A stretch of 64,000 bases of DNA from Pseudomonas benzenivorans (GTDB lineage Bacteria > Pseudomonadota > Gammaproteobacteria > Pseudomonadales > Pseudomonadaceae), in the NCBI RefSeq assembly GCF_033547155.1, contig NZ_CP137892.1, positions 620,001 through 684,000 of the forward strand, given 5' to 3'. This document shows, piece after piece, positions 53,869 to 62,131 of the stretch. Within the stretch, counting starts at the first letter, position 1, and each line of letters starts with the position of its first letter. The notes beneath the pieces were generated by a model. It saw only the letters and a program-made list of their open reading frames with translations. It did not search any database and was not told the origin of the DNA. The position numbers were made by a program, and so were the translations under genes.

Positions 53869-54249
53869 CTACCAGCGGGGGCGGTAATGGCCGTGCCGAT
53901 GATGGCGGTGGTGCCGGTGATAGTGCGGGCGATGCTGATGCTTGTACTGATGCGCTCGGTAGCCGTAGTGCGGTACCACCACCCGTGGGTAGCTCCGATA
54001 GTAGGGCCGTGGCGAGTAGTAGTCCGGATAGGGCTCCTCGTAGTAACGATAGTGGTGCGGCGGTGGGCCGATCTCGACGTACACCGGCACGCGCTCGTAG
54101 CGGCTGTTGGCGACGATCACGCCGCCGATCACCGCGCCGACCACGGCCCCGGCAATTGCGGCGTCGCGGCCGGAACCACGGGCCGAGGCGTCAGCGCTGA
54201 ACACCAGGCTGGCAAGCAGCAGAGTCAGTAGGGGAATGCGACCAAACAT
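53869..54249 (-). CDS. Secreted glycine-zipper protein with His/Tyr-rich tail
   Basis: 126 residues. Signal peptide to ~22 (ADASA), then a glycine-zipper segment AAIAGAVVGAVIGGVIVANS that may insert in the outer membrane. The last ~65 residues are packed with Tyr, Pro, Arg and ~20 His (HYHRHHRHHRHGHY). The His-rich tail could bind metal ions. Many pseudomonads have such envelope proteins; function is not known. Confidence 0.8.
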   Translation of the reverse strand: MFGRIPLLTLLLASLVFSADASARGSGRDAAIAGAVVGAVIGGVIVANSRYERVPVYVEIGPPPHHYRYYEEPYPDYYSPRPYYRSYPRVVVPHYGYRAHQYKHQHRPHYHRHHRHHRHGHYRPRW

Positions 54250-54397
54250 GGACGGACCTCCTTCTACGGTCGGCAGGTGCCGGTTAAATTTCGACCACTG
54301 TCGCCGGCGAATATCGCGCCCGGGCTAGGTAAAGCTTGTGTAAAGCCGCCGGTTGCCGCCTCGCGGCGAGCCTGGTGAGGGGCGCCGCGCCGGGCCC

Positions 54398-55165
54398 TCA
54401 GTCGTATTCGGCTTCCGCGTGCTCGCCCAGCAGGCGGCGCTGCCGGGGCGTGCAGGCGGCCAGCACCGCGGGGTTGAAGCGCCAGGCCAGATAGGGCGAG
54501 AACTTCTGCGCGACCATGCGCCGGCCGTAGTGCACCTGCAGCAGGTAGCGGCTGCGGTCTGTCGTGCGGTTGCGGCTGCCGGCGTGCCACAGCTCGCTGC
54601 GCAGCATCAGCACGTCGCCGGCCCGGCACAGCACCGGCTGCGCCGGGGTGCCCTGCCAGCTATCCTCCCCCGGCCGCGGTCCCCGTCCGGCACGGTGGCT
54701 GCCGGGGATCACCAGGGTGGGGCAGAGGTCGGCGTCGATGTCGTCGAGGTACAGCTGGGCGGTGCAGATCTGCATGGGCAGCGCGAAGCCCGGGTCGGCC
54801 AGCAGCGCCGGCGGCAGCTGCAGCACCAGGTAGTCCAGGTGCAGCGCGGCGCCGACGAAACCGGGGTGGCAACGCCAGGCGGTCTGGCCGATCACGTGGC
54901 AGTCGGTGCCGAGGGCCGCCTCGGCCAGTTCGATCACCCCCGGCGGGTCGAGGTAGGGCAACCACAGCGGGTCGCGGTTGAACACGCACTTGTAGTGGTC
55001 CAGCAGCCCGCTGTAATCCCAGTGCTGCGGTTGCAGGCGGTCGATGGCCGCGCGCAACTCGGCCACCTGTGGCGCCTCCAGCACCCCGGGCAGCAGGACG
55101 AAGCCGCGCCCGTGCAGGGCACGCAGGCGCGCCGCGGTCAAGGCGGGGGCGGGGCTGTCCGGCAT
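54398..55165 (-). CDS. Phytanoyl-CoA dioxygenase (PhyH) family Fe(II)/2-oxoglutarate oxygenase
   Basis: 255 residues: GRGFVLLPGVLEAPQVAEL at the start, the HxD metal pair in ALHLDYLVLQLP, a distal His in LRSELWHAGSRNRT, and an Arg for 2-oxoglutarate (RSRYLLQVHY). It should hydroxylate a small molecule using 2-oxoglutarate; substrate unknown. GAGGAG precedes ATG 55165. Divergent from the MscS gene. Confidence 0.87.
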   Translation of the reverse strand: MPDSPAPALTAARLRALHGRGFVLLPGVLEAPQVAELRAAIDRLQPQHWDYSGLLDHYKCVFNRDPLWLPYLDPPGVIELAEAALGTDCHVIGQTAWRCHPGFVGAALHLDYLVLQLPPALLADPGFALPMQICTAQLYLDDIDADLCPTLVIPGSHRAGRGPRPGEDSWQGTPAQPVLCRAGDVLMLRSELWHAGSRNRTTDRSRYLLQVHYGRRMVAQKFSPYLAWRFNPAVLAACTPRQRRLLGEHAEAEYD

Positions 55166-55332
55166 CGGCGGGCTCCTCGGGCGGCGCCGGGGCGGAGCGC
55201 CGCACCCCTTGAGCGTAGCCGAGCGCGGCTGCCGCCGGTCGAGCACGCGGCGCCTGCCCGACCGGAACGGGCGGCTATCCTCAGGGTATCGGCCGCCCCA
55301 GGCCGCCCCTAACCGCAGCGCAGGCAGCGAGC

Positions 55333-56301
55333 ATGCAACTGGACGAGTTCACCGGCAACCTCCTCGAGACCCTGTGGCGCTGGGCGACCACGCCCTGGCT
55401 GCAGATCGGCGAGACCGACCTGCACCTGGCGCGGCTGATCGGCCTGGCGCTGATCCTGTTCTTCGCCTGGTGGCTCTCCTCCCTGTTGGAGCGCGGCCTG
55501 CGCAATGTCGCGGCGCGCAGCAAGGGCACCCACATGAACTCCTCGGGGATGTATGCGCTGACCCGCATCATCCGCTATGCGGTGTGGATCATCGGTACCC
55601 TGGTGGGCCTGCGCTACCTGGGCCTGGACCTGACCAACATCGCCCTGGTCGGCGGCGCCATCGGCGTCGGCATCGGCCTGGGCCTGCAGAACATCTTCAG
55701 CAATTTCATCTCCGGATTGATCCTGCTGCTGGAGAAGACCCTCAAGGTCGGCGACTTCGTCGATCTGCAGTCCGGGGTGATGGGCCGGGTCACGGAGATC
55801 GGCATGCGCTACACGCGCATCACCACCAACGATCTGGTCGACATCATCGTGCCGAACTCCGAGTTCGTGACCGGTCGGGTGACCAACTGGAGCTTCGACG
55901 AGAAGTTCCGGCGCATCCACGTGCCCTTCGGCGTGGCCTACGGCAGCGACAAGCACAGGGTCAAGGCCGCCGTGCTCAAGGCGGTGGAGGCGGTGCCCGG
56001 CTGCATCACCAGCCTGCCGGGGCGGCAGCCGGATGTGTGGTTGACCCGCTTCGGCGACAGCAGCCTGGAGTTCGAGCTGGTGGTCTGGGTCGAGCACGAC
56101 CTGATGATCTCCCCCGGTGCCACCCATGCCCGCTTCATGTGGGCCATCGATGATCAGCTGCGCCTGGCCGGAGTGGAGATTCCCTTCCCCCAGCGCGACC
56201 TGCACCTGCGTTCCGGCAGCCTGCGCCTGGACCTGGGCGAGGGGCAGCGGCTGCAGGTTTCCGGCGCGCCGCCGCGCGACGACGAGCCGGGGGCCGGTTA
56301 A
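55333..56301 (+). CDS. MscS-family mechanosensitive channel
   Basis: 322 residues: three membrane segments, with the pore-lining TM3 containing GGAIGVGIGLGLQNIFSNFI and the following LLEKTLKVGDFVDL and DIIVPNSEFVTGRVTNWS of the MscS beta domain. It opens on membrane tension and releases solutes during osmotic downshock. C-terminal cytoplasmic part ends in a short acidic tail. Confidence 0.92.
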   Translation: MQLDEFTGNLLETLWRWATTPWLQIGETDLHLARLIGLALILFFAWWLSSLLERGLRNVAARSKGTHMNSSGMYALTRIIRYAVWIIGTLVGLRYLGLDLTNIALVGGAIGVGIGLGLQNIFSNFISGLILLLEKTLKVGDFVDLQSGVMGRVTEIGMRYTRITTNDLVDIIVPNSEFVTGRVTNWSFDEKFRRIHVPFGVAYGSDKHRVKAAVLKAVEAVPGCITSLPGRQPDVWLTRFGDSSLEFELVVWVEHDLMISPGATHARFMWAIDDQLRLAGVEIPFPQRDLHLRSGSLRLDLGEGQRLQVSGAPPRDDEPGAG

Positions 56302-56671
56302 CCCAGGCGACGAGCTGCAGGCGACCAGGCGCGCTGGTCTTTCGCACAAAACCCATGGATATCAGTCATTTGGCCTTCCGCTTGGGAATTGTCTGGGTGG
56401 CTAACGTAATTTTGACTTGCCCGCCCTCGGCAACTAATACCTTAGGTACGCTCCGCAGAGGAGCGCACCACGCGCCGCAGGCGGGGCGTCGGGCCGGTGC
56501 ACCGCTAGGGCAAAGGTGCGTGGTCCGCCCGCCGCGACCGGCCTCGCGCGGCGCCTCGTTCAAGCCTGCTTCCGGGAGCCGCTGGCGTGCCTGCGCGCGT
56601 GCCGCCGTGCCCGGCCGCTGGGCGTGTTGCGACCTTGCCCTTTCGGCGTCGCACAGGAGGAGGGCGGTGAG
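56302..56671. other. Intergenic region upstream of the multihaem gene
   Basis: 370 nt. No credible gene on either strand: the frames present lack recognisable composition. AT-richer 56350-56450 could hold a promoter. CTCCGCAGAGGAG (56451-56463) is a short palindrome. AGGAGGAGGG (56655-56664) is the ribosome site region of the next gene. Confidence 0.5.
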
Positions 56672-58159
56672 ATGGCCGGCATGCAGGACAGAGGCGCAAG
56701 GGTTCGCTCGACCCTCATCGGTCTCCACTGCGGGGCTCTGGTGCTGCTGGCGGCGACCCTGTTCGCCGCCCTGGTCGCGGTCGACCTGGTGCTGGGCGAC
56801 GAGCAGCCCGTTGCCGCGCAGGCGGGCAACGACAAGTGGCTGGAGCCGGCTCGCAGCCGCTTGATGCAGGCGCGCGAAGCCCTACCCTTCTTCCCGCATC
56901 GGGCCAACACCCGGGGCAATGTCGTGCTGCAGCCGCAGGACTTCGAGAGCGCCGAGCTGTGCGGCGCCTGCCACACCGAGATCTACCGCCAGTGGCGCAG
57001 CTCGATGATGGCCCAGGCGTGGGACGAGCCGGTCTATCGCGCCCTGCTCAAGCTGGCCAGCGAGGCCACCGAGGGACGGGGGGACACCTTCTGCACCGGC
57101 TGCCATTCGCCGGTCGGCCTCACCACCGGGCAGATCACCACCGCGCTCAACCGCTCCTCGGTCGAGGACAGCGCGCGGGATCATCCGCTGCCGGGCGTCG
57201 ATTGCGAGAGCTGCCACAACATCAGCGCCCGTACCGGGCTGGACAACGGCGCCTATGTCATGACGCCCCGGGCCCACGGTCGCCCGACCAAGTTCGGCCC
57301 GCGCCAGGATGCCGTGTCGCCCTACCACGACACCGTCTACTCGGCGCTGCATACCCGCTCGGACTTCTGCGCCACCTGCCATAACGTCACCCACCCGTTC
57401 AGCAGCGTGGCGGTGGAGCGCACCTACGACGAATGGCTGGAGAGCGCCTACAGCCTCAACGGCGAGACCTGCCAGGACTGCCACATGCCGGGCTTCGCCG
57501 GCCGCGCGGCAAGCATGGGGCCGCAGCGCGAGCACGTCGCCTCGCACTGGTTCAGCGGCGCCAATGCCACGCTGCTCAGTCATCTGGGCCGGGAAGAGGC
57601 GGCGCAACGCGCCCGCGACTTGCTGGCACGGGCGGCCCGCATCGAGTTCGAGGCCCTGCCGGAGCGGGTGCGGCCCGGGCAGGACGTCAGGCTGGCGGTC
57701 AGGGTGAGCAATGTCGGCGCCGGCCACAAGCTGCCGACCGGCTTCCCCGAGGGCCGCGAGATCTGGATCGACCTGCGCGTGAGCGATGCCCGCGGGCGCC
57801 AGGTCTACCGCCTGGGGGCGGTCAGGGACGGCGAGACCGAGGCCGGTACGCGCAACTTCAAGGTGCACCTGGGGGATAAGGACGGCAACGAGCTGGACAT
57901 CGAGGTGTGGAACGCCACGCAGATCCTTTCCGACAACCGCATCCTGCCCAAGGGCTACATCGTCCGCGAGTTCAGCTTCCGGGTGCCGGCCGATGCCGTC
58001 GGGCCGCTGAGCCTGCGTGCGGACCTGAACTACTGGCCGTTCTCGCAGAAGCTCGCCGACTTCCTGCTCGGCGCCGGGGCGCTGCAGGTGGAGGTCACGC
58101 GCATGACCCAGGCCCGCGCGCGCCTGGCCTTGAGCCGCGAGCTGGCCCGCACCCCCTAG
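56672..58159 (+). CDS. Membrane-anchored pentahaem cytochrome c
   Basis: 495 residues. One N-terminal membrane segment (~12-38) anchors a periplasmic domain with five CxxCH haem motifs: CGACH (from residue 97), CTGCH, CESCH, CATCH and CQDCH. The arrangement resembles cytochrome c554-type multihaem proteins (doublecys CxxCH spread over ~190 residues), followed by a ~200-residue beta-rich domain without haem motifs. It probably shuttles or stores electrons, perhaps in nitrogen-oxide chemistry. It precedes, in opposite orientation, a cytochrome P460 gene. Exact redox partner unknown. Confidence 0.88.
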   Translation: MAGMQDRGARVRSTLIGLHCGALVLLAATLFAALVAVDLVLGDEQPVAAQAGNDKWLEPARSRLMQAREALPFFPHRANTRGNVVLQPQDFESAELCGACHTEIYRQWRSSMMAQAWDEPVYRALLKLASEATEGRGDTFCTGCHSPVGLTTGQITTALNRSSVEDSARDHPLPGVDCESCHNISARTGLDNGAYVMTPRAHGRPTKFGPRQDAVSPYHDTVYSALHTRSDFCATCHNVTHPFSSVAVERTYDEWLESAYSLNGETCQDCHMPGFAGRAASMGPQREHVASHWFSGANATLLSHLGREEAAQRARDLLARAARIEFEALPERVRPGQDVRLAVRVSNVGAGHKLPTGFPEGREIWIDLRVSDARGRQVYRLGAVRDGETEAGTRNFKVHLGDKDGNELDIEVWNATQILSDNRILPKGYIVREFSFRVPADAVGPLSLRADLNYWPFSQKLADFLLGAGALQVEVTRMTQARARLALSRELARTP

Positions 58160-58186
58160 GCGGTGCGGGCAGCCCGGCGCGTGGCG

Positions 58187-58735
58187 TCAGGGCTTGGCGA
58201 GGGTCGGGTAACCCTGGCTGAACACCCAGTCGCTCTGCTGCGCCGGCACATGGCAGCCGCGGCAGGTCTCGGCGAAGCCCTTGGACACGTTGGCGGCGGG
58301 GTTCTTCGCTTCGTACAGCCCCCAACCCCAGCCCTCGGCCCAGTGCGGGTTGTCCGGGAAGCGGCCCTGGCGGTCCTTGACCATGACGAACCAGACGTTG
58401 GCGTCTCCGGCCCACTGGGCCTGGCCGGTGGTCTGCGGCCCTTGTTCGACCGCGCGAATCTCCTTGATCAGCACCGCGCCGTCGGGGAACGCCCCGGTCT
58501 TGCGGTAGGCCGCGACGGTTTCCGGCTGGGTGTAGACGTCATGGAAGCCATAGCCCGGGGCCTGCTGGTCGGCGACCACCCAGGAACCCAGGTGAATCCA
58601 GGTGCTGCGCGCATCGGCGGGCAGGCGAATGTCGCCCTTGGCGTCGACGTAGGTGCTGAAGGTCTGTTCGGCCAGGTCCGCCCCCTGGGCCGACAGGCTG
58701 GTCAGGGCGATGGTGAGAGCCACTAAGGGTTTCAT
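58187..58735 (-). CDS. Cytochrome P460-family haem protein
   Basis: 182 residues with a signal peptide (cleavage near SAQGAD). P460 family features: HLGSWVVADQQAPGYGFHDVYTQPE, AVLIKEIRAVEQG, WFVMVKDRQGRFPDNPHWAEG, and one c-type haem motif CRGCH near the C-terminus. Cytochrome P460 oxidises hydroxylamine and NO in ammonia oxidisers; in heterotrophs it may detoxify them. AGGAG lies 7 nt before the ATG. Its neighbour is a pentahaem cytochrome, which supports an electron-transfer pair. Confidence 0.87.
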   Translation of the reverse strand: MKPLVALTIALTSLSAQGADLAEQTFSTYVDAKGDIRLPADARSTWIHLGSWVVADQQAPGYGFHDVYTQPETVAAYRKTGAFPDGAVLIKEIRAVEQGPQTTGQAQWAGDANVWFVMVKDRQGRFPDNPHWAEGWGWGLYEAKNPAANVSKGFAETCRGCHVPAQQSDWVFSQGYPTLAKP

Positions 58736-58785
58736 GGCATGACTCCTGTGTTGCGGTGGGTGGCGGCGCCCAGGGCGCCGCGGCG

Positions 58786-59325
58786 TTACAGGGCGGCGGG
58801 CACCGGCGGGAAGTCGATGTCGGTGTGCGCCAGGTTATTAGTGAAGTTGGTCAGCACGTTGAGCGCGACCTGGGCCACCACCTCGAGGATCAGGCCGTCG
58901 TCCAGCCCGGCTTCGCGGGCGGCGACCAGCTCTGCGTCGCTGAGCCGGCCGCGTTGCGCGAGGAGGCGTGCAGCCAGTTCGGCGACGGGCAGCTCCCCGG
59001 CACTGGCGGTGCGGCCGGCACGGGCGGCGAGCAGTTCCTCGCCATTCAGACCGGCCCCCTTGCCCAGCAGGCTGTGGGCGCTCAGGCAGTAAGCGCAACC
59101 GTTGGCCTGGGCCACGGCGAGGGCGACGAGTTCCCGCTGACGTGCACTCAGACGGCCCTGACCGAGGGTGTCCGACAGGCCCAGGTAACCCTGCAGCGCC
59201 GCAGGCGCCTGGGCCAGGGTGGTGAACAGGTTGGGCAGCATGCCGAGCTTGCCTTTGACGGCGCTGAGGGCGGCGGCGGTTTGGGCGTCGGCGTGGCTGA
59301 GATCGAGGGGGGCGATACGGGGCAT
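58786..59325 (-). CDS. AhpD/CMD-family peroxidase-related protein
   Basis: 179 residues with the AhpD-type redox motif in CAYCLSAHSLLG (CxxC...H). The remainder is the all-helical CMD fold. Such proteins are alkylhydroperoxidases or disulfide reductases. AGGAG lies 7 nt before ATG 59325. It is followed by the P460 gene after 50 nt and is divergent from an AraC regulator, which probably controls both. Confidence 0.88.
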   Translation of the reverse strand: MPRIAPLDLSHADAQTAAALSAVKGKLGMLPNLFTTLAQAPAALQGYLGLSDTLGQGRLSARQRELVALAVAQANGCAYCLSAHSLLGKGAGLNGEELLAARAGRTASAGELPVAELAARLLAQRGRLSDAELVAAREAGLDDGLILEVVAQVALNVLTNFTNNLAHTDIDFPPVPAAL

Positions 59326-59427
59326 GGTGTTTCTCCTGTGTGATAGCCGGATGGCTGAGTTCACTTTGACGAAGAGGTCGAGATTAGTGATGATGATTAG
59401 TCTCGGAAATCATGCAGATCGTATCGA

Positions 59428-60255
59428 ATGGATCGTCTTTCGCCCTTGCTGGCGCGTTTCGCCCTCAGCGCCCAGGTGTTCCACAGCGGGCCGCTGTGCG
59501 GACTCTCCGAACACTTCGACGGCGACAGCTTTGGCCGTCTTCACCTGCTGCGCAGGGGCCGCCTGCGCGTCTCCGGCCCGCACATCCGCAGCTACCAGAT
59601 CGATCAGCCCACGCTGTTGCTGTTCCCGCGGCCCTGCGGCCACCGCCTGGAGGGCGAGGGGCCGGACGGCGCCGAGCTGCTCTGCGCCACATTCGATTTC
59701 GGCGGCGGCTTGGGCAACCCGTTGGTGCGGACCCTGCCCGGCGAGCTGCTGGTGCCCTTGCAGGCAATCCCCAGCCTGGAGCCGGTGCTCGACCTGCTGT
59801 TCGACGAGGCCTTCGCCGACCATTGCGGACGTCAGGCGGCCATCGATCGTCTGGTCGAGTACGTGCTGATCCTGCTGATGCGCCATGCCATGGATGCCAA
59901 CCTGCTGCGGGTCGGCATCCTCGCCGGTCTGGCCGAGCCACGCCTGGCCAAGGCGATCAACGCCATGCACGAGCAGCCGCAGGCGACCTGGACCCTGGCG
60001 AGCCTGGCCCAGCGCGCGGGCATGTCGCGGGCCCGCTTCGCGGTGAACTTCCGCGAGGCGGTGGGCATGACCCCGCTGGACTACCTCACCGAGTGGCGCC
60101 TGAGCCTGGCCAAGGGCCTGCTCAAGCAGGGCAAGCCGCTGGGGTTGGTGGCGCCGGCCGTCGGTTACACCAGCCCGGAGGCGTTGTCGCGGGCGTTCAG
60201 CCGCTATGTCGGGCAATCGCCGCGGGACTGGCGCAAGGAGCTGGGGGCGCCTTGA
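59428..60255 (+). CDS. AraC-family transcriptional regulator (cupin type)
   Basis: 275 residues. An N-terminal cupin-like sensing domain (RLHLLRRGRLRV, LLLFPRPCGHRLEG, ATFDFGGG) and a C-terminal pair of helix-turn-helices (WTLASLAQRAGMSRARFAVN, PAVGYTSPEALSRAFSRYVG). Divergent from the AhpD-like gene, so it likely regulates that gene and cytochrome P460. No clear Shine-Dalgarno; ATG 59428 opens on conserved sequence. Confidence 0.9.
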   Translation: MDRLSPLLARFALSAQVFHSGPLCGLSEHFDGDSFGRLHLLRRGRLRVSGPHIRSYQIDQPTLLLFPRPCGHRLEGEGPDGAELLCATFDFGGGLGNPLVRTLPGELLVPLQAIPSLEPVLDLLFDEAFADHCGRQAAIDRLVEYVLILLMRHAMDANLLRVGILAGLAEPRLAKAINAMHEQPQATWTLASLAQRAGMSRARFAVNFREAVGMTPLDYLTEWRLSLAKGLLKQGKPLGLVAPAVGYTSPEALSRAFSRYVGQSPRDWRKELGAP

Positions 60256-60546
60256 GGCGAGGCGGGTTATTCATTGGCTATAAGCGAGCGGTTCGTTATT
60301 TTTATGATTGTCTTAAAGCATTGGAAATCAATGGCTTGCCGTTATTGTGGTCTGGTTATAGGGCTTTGCCGGCTTCTTGACGTCTGCGCGCTGCGCAGCT
60401 AAACCGATAAAACGGTAGGGGTGTAATACGTATGACCACGCTTGCCGTTGGCGGAGAAGAAGTTGCATCGGCTGGGACGCCTGACCATAGAGAATGACCG
60501 TCGAATCCGGCGGTTCGACGGATCTCAGCAAAGGGCAGGACGATAA
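60256..60546. other. Intergenic stretch, partly AT-rich
   Basis: 291 nt. 60285-60420 is clearly AT-richer than the surroundings (GTTATTTTTATGATTGTC), without a recognisable gene, repeat or hairpin. AGGACGATAA precedes the possible ORF at 60547. Confidence 0.45.
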
Positions 60547-60924
60547 ATGGGCAGCAAGAGCAGTACCGGGTTGCCGGGTGGTCATCCGCGCGCATCACGT
60601 GCGATGCCCAGTCGTTATGCGGGGAGTGATACCGGGCATTGGTCCGATGCCGACGCACCACTGATCGCCGGACACTATCTGACCGGCCTCCTGCGGGACG
60701 CGAGCAGTCCGGATCACGGCGCGCGCCTCCTGCTTGCCCTGCACCAGCCACCTCGGGCGCTCTCCTGGGGGCTATCCCTGATGACCTGGTTCCGTGGCGT
60801 CTGGCTGTGGCTGAAGCACGCACTCGGCGGATCGGCCGGTACCATGGCGACGACCGCACCCTGCCTTTCCGCCACGCGGCGCCTGAGCCCTGGCGGCTGG
60901 CGGCCAGGGCGGGGGACTCACTGA
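60547..60924 (+). CDS. Hypothetical protein, doubtful
   Basis: 125 residues; central part HYLTGLLRDASSPDHGARLL looks helical and LSLMTWFRGVWLWLKHALGG is a Trp-rich amphipathic segment. No known domain. AGGACGATAA gives a usable ribosome site. The last 30 residues look non-natural (Arg/Gly/Pro-rich), so even if translated the protein may be decaying. Confidence 0.35.
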   Translation: MGSKSSTGLPGGHPRASRAMPSRYAGSDTGHWSDADAPLIAGHYLTGLLRDASSPDHGARLLLALHQPPRALSWGLSLMTWFRGVWLWLKHALGGSAGTMATTAPCLSATRRLSPGGWRPGRGTH

Positions 60925-60989
60925 GACGCCTGAGGCTCGGCCTTTCGACTCAAGTCCACGGGCGCGTGGGAGCACGGACGCCGCCGTCT

Positions 60990-61475
60990 TCAGGGCGTGG
61001 TCCTGGGGGCCGGCCAGTGCAGCACGCCCTGGTCCTCGAAGCGGGTCGTGCCGAACAGCCCGCCCGCCAACTTGCCGCTCAACGCATAGGGTAGCCCTTG
61101 CCCCGGCTGATAGCCGGCAGCTCCCCAGGCCTGGCGCATGGCGGAGAAGGCGGAAATGCTCACCGGTACACTGAGCAGCGCCTCGCCGAAGCGCGGCACC
61201 TGTCCTTGCTGGTCGCTCACTCCGCTGGCCAGCGGCTGACCGTTGACCTCCAACTCCAGCGCCACGCCGTCGTAGTCGAGTGCCGCATCGTTGGGGTTCT
61301 GAATCCGCAGTTTCAACGCGAAACGCATCTCCAGGCCCTGCCCCGGGAGCGGCTCCAGACCGACAAGATCGATGCGCAGCGGATCGCGCAGAGCCAGGGT
61401 GCCGCAGGCGGAAAGGGTTCCGGCCAGTAGCAGCGACAGCAGGGCGTGCAGCAGGAGGCGTGGGCTAGCAGGCAT
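60990..61475 (-). CDS. LEA14-type (water stress/hypersensitive) lipoprotein
   Basis: 161 residues, lipobox LLAGTLSAC (Cys ~24). The LEA-2/WHy fold is seen in IDLVGLEPLPGQGLEMRFAL, LRIQNPNDAALDYDGVALEL and VPVSISAFSAMRQ. A single domain of this type in bacterial lipoproteins is linked to desiccation or envelope stress. It lies downstream of ssrA on the same strand, separated by the tmRNA terminator. Confidence 0.87.
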   Translation of the reverse strand: MPASPRLLLHALLSLLLAGTLSACGTLALRDPLRIDLVGLEPLPGQGLEMRFALKLRIQNPNDAALDYDGVALELEVNGQPLASGVSDQQGQVPRFGEALLSVPVSISAFSAMRQAWGAAGYQPGQGLPYALSGKLAGGLFGTTRFEDQGVLHWPAPRTTP

Positions 61476-61579
61476 GGAGGGGGATTCCGCGACGGGCTGT
61501 GGCTAGAGCATAGAAGAGCCTGCGGGGCCGGTCAGCGGCGCGGTGTGTCATTGCGGCTATCGACACTTTTTCGACACCC

Positions 61580-61617
61580 AAAGAAAAACCCCTGAAAAAC
61601 GCTAGGCTCTTCAGGGG
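61580..61617 (-). terminator. Rho-independent terminator of tmRNA
   Basis: On the minus strand CCCCTGAA pairs with TTCAGGGG (61589-61596 and 61610-61617), followed by TTTTTCTTT. It begins 7 nt after the tmRNA 3' end. Confidence 0.93.
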
Positions 61618-61623
61618 CTTATT

Positions 61624-61981
61624 TGGTGGAGCCGGGGGGATTTGAACCCCCGTCCGCCAGTTCTCCGCTATCGGTTCTACATGCTTAGCCATCTCTATTG
61701 AGTTAACTCATCGCGGCCCGAGTGGCAGGGCGCTTTGAGCGAGCTGTATGAGTTTTAGCCGTTACGTCTACAGCGAACTTGGCGGCGATCCTGTTCTATA
61801 TGACTGACCAAATCTTCGGGTTTACAGGCATCCCCTAGGGTCAGCTAGCGGCACTTAGGCGGCTAGAGCGTAGTTGTCGTCGTTGGCAACTATAAGTTTG
61901 CAGCAGCGAATTTACGAGTTCTGCTACCAGCTCGGCATGCCCCTCAAGTTTTGCTACCGGCGTCGAATCCTAATCGGCCCC
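61624..61981 (-). ncRNA. ssrA: Transfer-messenger RNA (tmRNA, 10Sa RNA)
   Basis: 358 nt. The 5' end GGGGCCGATTAGGATTCGAC and the 3' end with TTCAAATCCCCCCGGCTCCACCA pair as the tRNA-like domain with encoded CCA; the T-arm GGTTCAAATCC is visible. The internal reading frame encodes the tag ANDDNYALAA and stop. It rescues stalled ribosomes with SmpB and marks the aborted protein for ClpXP. Confidence 0.97.
61855..61887 (-). other. ssrA: tmRNA tag-coding frame (ANDDNYALAA, stop)
   Basis: Ten sense codons and TAA inside ssrA: GCC AAC GAC GAC AAC TAC GCT ... GCC TAA. The product is the pseudomonad proteolysis tag with LAA end. Confidence 0.95.
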
Positions 61982-62131
61982 AAAACTGTCGTGGGTAAAG
62001 CTAGGACGCGCAGTGTACGGCATAGGTTCCGCGGCGTCGACCCGGCGATGTCCGTTCGGACGCGGGATCCCGAGTGCGGCTATGATTAGACACCTGAGTT
62101 TCAGTCATGTCTTTGGGACGAGACCTTACCT

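Noticed and set aside
61465..61692. A 75-codon frame running through the tmRNA 3' end
   Set aside because: It translates the T-arm/acceptor of ssrA and its terminator; a known annotation artefact.
61540..62000. tmRNA gene as an integration site of a genomic island
   Set aside because: No integrase gene or direct repeat of the ssrA 3' end was seen; ordinary genes flank it.
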